Shown piece after piece: positions 40,514-46,620 of a stretch of 46,620 nucleotides of DNA (positions are counted from its first letter, which is position 1; every line of letters starts with the position of its first letter). The notes beneath the pieces were generated by a model, which worked only from the letters and a program-made list of their open reading frames with translations, was not told where the DNA came from and ran no database searches. The position numbers were made by a program, and so were the translations under genes. Source of the DNA: Candidatus Levyibacteriota bacterium (lineage in GTDB: Bacteria > Patescibacteria > Microgenomatia > Levybacterales > UBA12049). The stretch is from positions 1-46,620 of the forward strand of contig DAHWUP010000006.1 of NCBI GenBank assembly GCA_027334565.1, read 5' to 3'.

Positions 40514-40519
40514 ATTATA
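40514..40519 (-). promoter_or_regulatory. -10 of the HEXXH peptidase gene (leaderless geometry)
   Basis: A perfect TATAAT on the minus strand, squeezed into the 14-base gap after the ppsA stop, ends exactly six bases before ATG 40507. Confidence 0.6.
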
Positions 40520-40521
40520 CG

Positions 40522-42981
40522 CTATTTCTTAAGGGTTGCCTCAAGCTCCTTGAGCTTAACGGAGGTTTTTAAAACGCTATCCGGTTGAAGACTGATTGAA
40601 TCTATGTCCTCGCTGACCAAAAACTCTGCGAAGTCGGGAAAATCCGAAGGGGCCTGGCCGCAGATTCCGACCGGCATATCATGTTGATGCGCTTCCCTAA
40701 TCAGAGATTTTACCAATTTTTTGACCGCGTCATTCTTTTCGTTTCCGACGTGGGCGACGAGTTTTGAATCCCGGTCAAGACCGAGCGTTAATTGCGTCAA
40801 GTCGTTGGAGCCGATAGAAAAGCCGTCGAAGAGTTTGCTAAACTCTTCTACCAGCAAAATGTTGGCCGGAATTTCCGCCATTACCCAGACTCTTAATTGT
40901 TCGTCAATCGTATCGCTTGCCGCTACGCGTCTTGGATGTTCATGTTTTTGATGGGGAAGTCCGTTTCTGTCCATTACCTCGAGTACTTTTTGTCCCTCTT
41001 CAACGGTCCGGCAGAATGGTATCATTACTTGAAGATTCAGCATCCCCATTTCCTCCCTGACTTTTTTTACAGCCCGGCATTCCAAAGCAAATGCCTGTTC
41101 AAAGTTAGGGTCGTAGTATCTGCTTGCGCCGCGCCAGCCAAGCATCGGATTTTCTTCCTTCGGTTCAAAATCCTGACCTCCCAAAAGCGAGGCGTATTCG
41201 TTGGTTTTAAAGTCCGAAAAACGTAGGATCACTTCGTGCGGGTAAAACGCGGCGGCAATAATGCTGATCCCGTAGGCAAGCTTTTGTACATAATAATCTA
41301 GCTTATTTTCGTAACCTCCGGTCAATTCGTTGATTTGTTTTTTGACCGCCTCATCGCTTAGATCGTCAAAATGAATCAGTGCGTTCGGGTGAATTTTGAT
41401 GAAGTTTGAGATTATAAATTCTTCGCGCGCCAGACCAACACCCTTGTTGGGAATAAAAGAATAAGCAAAAACCAGATCGGGGTCGGCGACGATCATTTTG
41501 ATTTTGGTCTTCGGCGGCTTAAAGTTCTTAAGATCCGTCTTTTGGATTTCGAATTTAAGAATTCCTTCGTACACTTTTCCCGCATCACCCTCGGCGCAGG
41601 AAACGGTGATTTCTTTTCCGGTTTCAACCGCTTTGGTCGCGTCACCGCAGCCTACCACCGCCGGGATGCCGAGTTCCCTGGAAACGATAGCCGCATGCGA
41701 GGTCCTGCCGCCGGAATTAGTGACTATCGCCGAAGCTTTTTTCATGATCGGTTCCCAGTCGGGGTCGGTAATCTCTGCCACCAGAATCTCTCCTTGTTGA
41801 AATTCGTCCAGTTGGTTGGGGTCTTTGATGAATCTGGCTTTTCCCTGGCCGATTTTCGCGCCCACCGAAGCACCTTGGGTTAACACCCTGCCGCTTTCCA
41901 GCAGTTTGTATTCCTCCAAAACCGTCAGGTCTTTTCTTGCCTGAACGGTCTCCGGCCTTGCCTGGACAACGAATAATTCATTACCGTCAAAAGCCCATTC
42001 CATATCCATCGGTTTTTGATAGTGTTCTTCGATGATCATTCCCCAACGGGCAAGCTGCAATATCTGTCCGTCATTGAGTACGAATTTTTTCCTGTCACCA
42101 TCATGCACCATCACTTCTTTGGTCGGCCTACTGCCTTCGTGTGAATAGATAAGCTTTTTCTCTTTGCTGCCCAAGCGCTTATTGATAATGGCGTTTTTGC
42201 CAAGAGCCAAAGTCGGCTTAAATACCATGTATTCGTCCGGAGTGACGATTCCTTTAACGATAAACTCACCCAAACCCCAGGAACCGTTGATAAGCACCAC
42301 ATTTCTAAACCCCGACTCGGTATCAAGCGTGAACATCACCCCCGAGCAACCCTTATCGCTTCTGACCATTTTCTGCACCGCGCAGGAAAGTGCGATTTTA
42401 AAATGATCGAAATGTTCGTCGACGCGATAAGAAATGGCACGGTTGGTAAAAAGTGAAGCAAAGGCAAGTTTGATGGCATTTAAGACGTTTGCGTTACCGT
42501 GGACGTTTAGATAGGATTCCTGCTGGCCGGCAAAGGAAGCGTTGGGAAGATCTTCGGCGGTAGCCGAACTTCTGACGGCAACGTCCAATTCCGAAACATC
42601 GATGTCCAGTTTCTCGGCTAGTTTTTTATATGCGTCGATTACCGCCTTCTCAATGTCCTTCGGGAATTGGGCGGACATGATTAAGTCGCGTACCTTTTCC
42701 CCGGCTTTCTCAAGCGCGTGGATATTGGAAGTATCCAAATCCTTTAAAACTTCGCCGATTTTGTCATCTAAACCGTTTTGTTTGAGAAAATAGCGGTAGG
42801 AATAGGCGGTAACGGCAAAACCGTAGGGAACTCTGATCTGTTCATCGGGGAAGGTTTTATTTTTGGCGTTGACCAAGGTCTGGTACATTTCTCCCAAGTT
42901 CGCGTTTTTGCCGCCGACTAGGGGAACGTCCTCTTTGGTGATTTCGTCAAACCATAAGATAAACTTTTTGCTTTTATCCAT
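40522..42981 (-). CDS. ppsA: Phosphoenolpyruvate synthase
   Basis: Converts pyruvate, ATP and water to PEP, AMP and phosphate; in reduced genomes it may also run toward ATP. The 819-residue protein has the N-terminal ATP-grasp part (LVGGKNANLGEMYQTL; AVRSSATAEDLPNASFAGQQ), the central swivelling domain with phosphohistidine motif GGRTSHAAIVSRELGIPAVV, and the C-terminal PEP-binding barrel with GWRGASRYY, MIPFCRT and FSIGSNDLTQLTLGLDRDS. Its length fits PpsA rather than PPDK. TGCTTAATA ends nine bases before the ATG. Confidence 0.95.
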   Translation of the reverse strand: MDKSKKFILWFDEITKEDVPLVGGKNANLGEMYQTLVNAKNKTFPDEQIRVPYGFAVTAYSYRYFLKQNGLDDKIGEVLKDLDTSNIHALEKAGEKVRDLIMSAQFPKDIEKAVIDAYKKLAEKLDIDVSELDVAVRSSATAEDLPNASFAGQQESYLNVHGNANVLNAIKLAFASLFTNRAISYRVDEHFDHFKIALSCAVQKMVRSDKGCSGVMFTLDTESGFRNVVLINGSWGLGEFIVKGIVTPDEYMVFKPTLALGKNAIINKRLGSKEKKLIYSHEGSRPTKEVMVHDGDRKKFVLNDGQILQLARWGMIIEEHYQKPMDMEWAFDGNELFVVQARPETVQARKDLTVLEEYKLLESGRVLTQGASVGAKIGQGKARFIKDPNQLDEFQQGEILVAEITDPDWEPIMKKASAIVTNSGGRTSHAAIVSRELGIPAVVGCGDATKAVETGKEITVSCAEGDAGKVYEGILKFEIQKTDLKNFKPPKTKIKMIVADPDLVFAYSFIPNKGVGLAREEFIISNFIKIHPNALIHFDDLSDEAVKKQINELTGGYENKLDYYVQKLAYGISIIAAAFYPHEVILRFSDFKTNEYASLLGGQDFEPKEENPMLGWRGASRYYDPNFEQAFALECRAVKKVREEMGMLNLQVMIPFCRTVEEGQKVLEVMDRNGLPHQKHEHPRRVAASDTIDEQLRVWVMAEIPANILLVEEFSKLFDGFSIGSNDLTQLTLGLDRDSKLVAHVGNEKNDAVKKLVKSLIREAHQHDMPVGICGQAPSDFPDFAEFLVSEDIDSISLQPDSVLKTSVKLKELEATLKK

Positions 42982-42990
42982 AGGGCAGTG

Positions 42991-42999
42991 TATTAAGCA
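42991..42999 (-). promoter_or_regulatory. Extended -10 promoter of ppsA
   Basis: On the minus strand TGCTTAATA ends nine bases before ATG 42981, predicting a leader of about three bases. Confidence 0.5.
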
Positions 43000-43026
43000 T
43001 AACAGGTGCCGTTTATATATTCAAGA

Positions 43027-46000
43027 CTAATTAACGATCCACCAGTTAAGTTTTACGCTGTTTGCTACCGGCGCGTCAAGTTTGATCGTGAACGATTTGC
43101 CGGCCTGTTTATTTTGGGTCCAGTATCTTACCGCCGGGCTGTAATCGCCGTTGAAAGTGACATAGATAAGCGACTTGTCGGTAACCGCAGTCGTATTGAT
43201 AATTACGTTGTCACTGCCTTTATTTATAGTGGAAACACCGGCGGACGCGGACAAGGTTGCCGAAGATGAGGCGTTGGCGTTGGTGACGATGTTTAGTTTT
43301 TGGGTGTTGATTTCCGTGGCCGTTAAGCTGTTTTGGATGTTGACGTTGCCGTTTTTATCGACCACTACCTTTCCTGCCAGAATATCGATTCCGCCCAAAC
43401 CCTCGTTTTGTAGTTTAAGGTCGCCGGATAAGGTATTGATGCTGGCGGTGCCGTCGTCATTAAGTCCCTTAATGGTCAATACGCCGGCGGATATGTTTCC
43501 GGTTACTCCAAGGTCTGCGAGAGTTGTTCTTCCCAAGACAAACAGCGTCGAAGAGATTGTGGCGCTGTTAATATCCATATGGTCGAGCCCAAGCTCTTGC
43601 GAGGAAGCGGCGGTAAAGGTACTGCTTACACTTGTTAACGACTGTAAGGTTTTGAGGATCGCTTCTTCCGAGGCAACCTGAGCCGAAAGACTGCCGGTTA
43701 ACGCGGCATTTTCAGCCAGTTGGGCAGAGGTTGAAGCGATTTGCGCCGACGCGGAAGCCTGTGTTTGTTCAAGATTACCGACACGAAGGTCAAGACTGGT
43801 GAGTTTGGCATTGGACGCCAAAACGCTTTGTTCAACGCCGGCGATTTGTGTATCAACCGAGGTAAGATTTTGGGCGATTGCGGTTAAAGCGTTGGTCAGC
43901 GTACCGTTGACAACCTGTCCGTTGATGTTGATTCCCTGGGGCAGCGTTACCGAGTCGCTCGATACGTTGTTCGCTATCACATTTCCGTTTAGGTCGGTAT
44001 TGGTTACCGATAACGAGTTTGTCGGGTCGGCAAATCCGACATTGACGAACACCATGATCTTTCCGTAACCTTCGAGGTCGAAATCCTGCAAGGCTTTACC
44101 GATGACTTCTCCGGGTTTGGTCGCTTTCATCGCGACACCCGGAACCGATGACGAAGTCAGGAAGTCGCCTTTATGGATCACCCCGTTTTCGCTTGAGACG
44201 TTGACCGTCACCCTTCCGGTAAGCGCTACCGGTACCGCCTGATCGCCGCCGATTTGACCGTTAAGCTCCGATAACCTGAAACCCGGATTCTTAGAATAAA
44301 CGCCGATGATTGAATTATCGTACGGCCCATTTGATTTGACGATATGCCCGTCGTTATTGGTGTCAACAGCCACTACGTCGCCGGCCTGAAGGGTAGCGTC
44401 CTTGGTCGGATAGTCTTCGGCCAAGTCGTAATTTCCGGTAGTGGTGGTGAGCGTTCCCGAGATGGTGGCGTTTCCAAGTTGGTCGAGCGAGAAAATTTGC
44501 TGATGGTTGCTGTTGGTGATGTATAAATTGCCGGATGAGGTGCCGATCGCATAATTTCCCAGCGAAACCAGTTGAGCACTAACACTACTCGTTTGTATCA
44601 TATTGCTAGTTACTGTACCGAATGTAGCATTTGCAGATAATATACTAGAGAAGGCCTGGGTATTGGTATAGACGTTACCGGAATTATCAGTCAGATAGTA
44701 GTTGCTGGTAAGAGACGGATCGGAAGGATTGATGTTGCTTCCGCTTGAGATCTGTAATTGGCCGGCATAGTTGGTCAGGATTTCGGGAGTATTGTATGTA
44801 ACGTCGACCTTAACCATTACTTTCCCGACATAAACATACGGAGCCGTATAGGTTGAAGGTACGCCTGAAACGTTTTGCGTCGGGATAGCAAAGCAAGGAT
44901 TAGACGTATTTGAACCGTTGTCATACGGCCAGCTGTTGTTAGCATCATCCAGACTTTGGACAATCGTACAATTATTGGTATCCCAAGTTCCGACGGGTTC
45001 GATTACTTTCCCGACAGTCATTCCCGGTTGTGTTTGTTTCATGCCGACACCGGTTAAGATGCTTGAGGTGATCGGGTCGCCAGGTCCGACTGCACCGTTT
45101 AGGGAGGTGACCTTTACGGGTACGCGTCCGGTAAGAGCCACTAATGCGGCGTTACTACCGGCGGGAATACCTGCTCCTCCGATGATTTGGTTGGGACTGG
45201 TAGAGACGATTCCCATTAAGGTAGCGTCATTTGTCTGGGTTGATCTCATCACTCCGTTAGTAAGCGATGGGTCGGAAGTGAGCAAATCTCCCGGTTGGAG
45301 ACCGGTTTGGCTGGTCGGGTAGACTTCCGCAATATCCGAAGTGGTAACTTCCTGTAAGATTATATCCTGGCGGACAATGGTTGTGTTCGAAAGACTATAG
45401 CCGTTATCCGAACAGGTAGTATATTTAACGGTAGAGGCTCCTGCTCCCGGCGAATGAACATACGACCAGGAAATCACACCACTGACCCCCGAAGTAGATT
45501 CGGTGCCTACGGCGCTACCCAGCTCGTAATTGGTGGATGTGGTCGAATTGCAGGTAGGCGTATTCCCTTGGGTATTGGCCCAGATCTGTAAAGACATCTG
45601 TTTATTGGTACCGCTGGTGACACTGAAGTATACGGTACCCTGGATTAAAACAGAGTCTGTCGAGTTGACCAGCGTTACGGAAGGCGTGGCAGGCTGACTT
45701 CCTAACCACTGCCAATAATTTATCCCCAAGGTAGATGTAGCCGTTACACTGCCAAGGTCGGTGCTTGCGTTGATTGTTCTTGCGTTTGCGTCGCATTCGA
45801 AGCGCTTGGTCGTGCCGTTATAAACCAGTTTATAATTGGTATTCGTGCAGTCCGTAAGCCCTGCGCCGTCCACACCGTATACCGTGTCAAGATGAAGTGT
45901 TCCTGAGACGGTAGCGCCGTAAGTGGGATTGCCGATTTGAAGGGTACCGTTTGGATTCTGGATGCCGTTGGCATAAATATTGCCGCTATTATCGACTCTG

Positions 46001-46620
46001 AATTTGGTGGTTCCAGAGTAGGAAGCAGCGATCAAATCTCCGTTATTCAGTTGATTTAAGGTTAAAAGACTGTTTGCCCCATACCCCCCGGCAACGGTCA
46101 GAACAGATGTCGGGGTCAATCCGTTGGGTACGACACCGATACCGGTTAGGCCGCTATTTAAGGTGACAAAGTTCTGTTGGGTCTGTCCTGCGGATGCTCC
46201 TGCAAGTCTGGTAAAGATCCCTACATTCCCTGCTTGTGCCAGAACGGTTGCTCCTGAGCCTGCGGTATATTCACCGGTCCACTGGGTACCGTTATAGAAC
46301 ATATTGTCCGACAGATAAGCGGTATTACCTAAGAACCCTAATCTTCCGTAAGCTCCGTTTGCATCCGCTGCTCCCAGCACACTGGTGGTTGAGCCTGCGC
46401 CCGCTATTACGGTGAACCTTGGAGCACCGGATGAGGAGGCGGTGAAGAGGGCGCCTGAGCCGGAGTTATTGATTGCTAATGCCGCATAAGAGCTGTTGGC
46501 CGAAACCGCCGCCGCCGGATTTATACCGGCATTTATACTGCCGTAAGCGTGGAATCCTGCGGATGCAGTTGAGTTGCCTCCGACAAGAAGATCGGCTGTC
46601 GGGAAAATAGGAGAGATGGC
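43027..46620 (-). CDS. Giant Ser/Thr/Gly-rich surface protein with duplicated module (5' end outside window)
   Basis: The minus-strand frame stays open to the right edge, so the gene is incomplete; at least 1197 residues are present. The visible protein is beta-rich, with repeats of the type GNIYANGIQNPNGTL and SGTLTTTTGNYDLAE, as in phage tail fibres and bacterial adhesins. Two homologous modules occur: TSDIAEVYPTSQTGLQPGDL (44990-45345) and YDLAEDYPTKDATLQAGDVV (44070-44435), each ending in a TGRV...GDxxTSS...VGK/IGKA pattern. A heptad-like Ala/Ser/Gln coiled coil follows (about 43640-43880), and then a C-terminal beta domain ending KLNWWIVN. There is no C-terminal membrane anchor or LPXTG. 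It probably forms a fibre for host or surface attachment. Confidence 0.75.
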   Translation of the reverse strand, partial: AISPIFPTADLLVGGNSTASAGFHAYGSINAGINPAAAVSANSSYAALAINNSGSGALFTASSSGAPRFTVIAGAGSTTSVLGAADANGAYGRLGFLGNTAYLSDNMFYNGTQWTGEYTAGSGATVLAQAGNVGIFTRLAGASAGQTQQNFVTLNSGLTGIGVVPNGLTPTSVLTVAGGYGANSLLTLNQLNNGDLIAASYSGTTKFRVDNSGNIYANGIQNPNGTLQIGNPTYGATVSGTLHLDTVYGVDGAGLTDCTNTNYKLVYNGTTKRFECDANARTINASTDLGSVTATSTLGINYWQWLGSQPATPSVTLVNSTDSVLIQGTVYFSVTSGTNKQMSLQIWANTQGNTPTCNSTTSTNYELGSAVGTESTSGVSGVISWSYVHSPGAGASTVKYTTCSDNGYSLSNTTIVRQDIILQEVTTSDIAEVYPTSQTGLQPGDLLTSDPSLTNGVMRSTQTNDATLMGIVSTSPNQIIGGAGIPAGSNAALVALTGRVPVKVTSLNGAVGPGDPITSSILTGVGMKQTQPGMTVGKVIEPVGTWDTNNCTIVQSLDDANNSWPYDNGSNTSNPCFAIPTQNVSGVPSTYTAPYVYVGKVMVKVDVTYNTPEILTNYAGQLQISSGSNINPSDPSLTSNYYLTDNSGNVYTNTQAFSSILSANATFGTVTSNMIQTSSVSAQLVSLGNYAIGTSSGNLYITNSNHQQIFSLDQLGNATISGTLTTTTGNYDLAEDYPTKDATLQAGDVVAVDTNNDGHIVKSNGPYDNSIIGVYSKNPGFRLSELNGQIGGDQAVPVALTGRVTVNVSSENGVIHKGDFLTSSSVPGVAMKATKPGEVIGKALQDFDLEGYGKIMVFVNVGFADPTNSLSVTNTDLNGNVIANNVSSDSVTLPQGININGQVVNGTLTNALTAIAQNLTSVDTQIAGVEQSVLASNAKLTSLDLRVGNLEQTQASASAQIASTSAQLAENAALTGSLSAQVASEEAILKTLQSLTSVSSTFTAASSQELGLDHMDINSATISSTLFVLGRTTLADLGVTGNISAGVLTIKGLNDDGTASINTLSGDLKLQNEGLGGIDILAGKVVVDKNGNVNIQNSLTATEINTQKLNIVTNANASSSATLSASAGVSTINKGSDNVIINTTAVTDKSLIYVTFNGDYSPAVRYWTQNKQAGKSFTIKLDAPVANSVKLNWWIVN
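44070..45345 (-). repeat. Two diverged copies of a ~120-residue module in the surface protein
   Basis: Copy 1 (44990-45345) and copy 2 (44070-44435) share the order: (D/S)xAExYPT, LQ(A/P)GD, a Gly/Asn-rich strand, VALTGRVxVxVxSxNG, GDxxTSS, GVxMKxTxPGxxxGK. Spacing is similar, so the module arose by internal duplication. Copy 1 carries a longer insert with a Cys-containing loop after its end. Confidence 0.65.

Noticed and set aside
1..46620. CRISPR arrays and rRNA genes
   Set aside because: No regularly spaced direct repeats with unique spacers, and no 16S, 23S or 5S sequence segments were seen.

Overview
The window looks like a chromosomal segment of a Candidate Phyla Radiation (Patescibacteria) bacterium, most likely of the Microgenomates type. 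This is inferred from gene content: compact abutting genes, a short ValRS, a minimal Jag, many small single-membrane-span proteins with Pro/Thr linkers, an O-antigen-ligase-like protein fused to TPRs, a giant Ser/Thr-rich surface protein, and almost no Shine-Dalgarno sites. TGA is a stop codon here (for example at the end of rnpA), so the recoded Gracilibacteria/Absconditabacteria lineages are unlikely.

Layout. 2-1659: an incomplete secreted cysteine-peptidase-like protein and a small membrane protein. 1660-6312: the replication-origin neighbourhood, with dnaN and dnaA on the minus strand, DnaA boxes on both sides of dnaA, and the divergent operon rpmH-rnpA-yidD-yidC-jag. 6387-13530: rnhA, an odd Rossmann/membrane/DUF4012-like protein, a 700-base AT-rich gap, a winged-helix regulator with a degraded P-loop, valS and a TPR membrane protein. 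13527-24255: information processing and purine genes (rplY, ruvC-ruvA-ruvB, an MBL-fold hydrolase, purB, purA, dnaG, rpoD), interrupted by a decayed comM/yifB gene. 24300-29900: an accessory zone with tRNA-Asn, three DUF1801 genes, small membrane proteins, a Nudix hydrolase and several gene remnants. 29924-36470: a flavin electron-transfer pair, a lone MEDS-domain protein, a DnaQ-GIY-YIG nuclease fusion, DUF3175, a lysozyme-like protein, a phospholipase D remnant and a truncated IS1595-type transposase. 36571-46620: envelope and metabolism genes (O-antigen-ligase/TPR protein, membrane HEXXH peptidase, ppsA) and an incomplete giant surface protein running off the right edge.

The most interesting pattern is regulatory. 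Many genes carry a -10 hexamer, often extended as TGn, placed exactly six bases before the start codon (valS, ruvC, rpoD, the MBL hydrolase, the membrane protein at 25007, the DUF1801 gene at 29198, the transposase remnant and the HEXXH peptidase). Others have a gap of 7-12 bases. This geometry puts the transcription start on, or a few bases before, the start codon. It implies that leaderless or near-leaderless mRNAs are the rule for first genes in this genome, and it settles several ambiguous starts.

Recent gene decay is the second theme: comM (lost Walker A, nonsense codon, frameshift), an ICMT-like gene split by an in-frame TAA, two related remnants flanking a PsbP-like gene, a PLD fragment and a truncated transposase.
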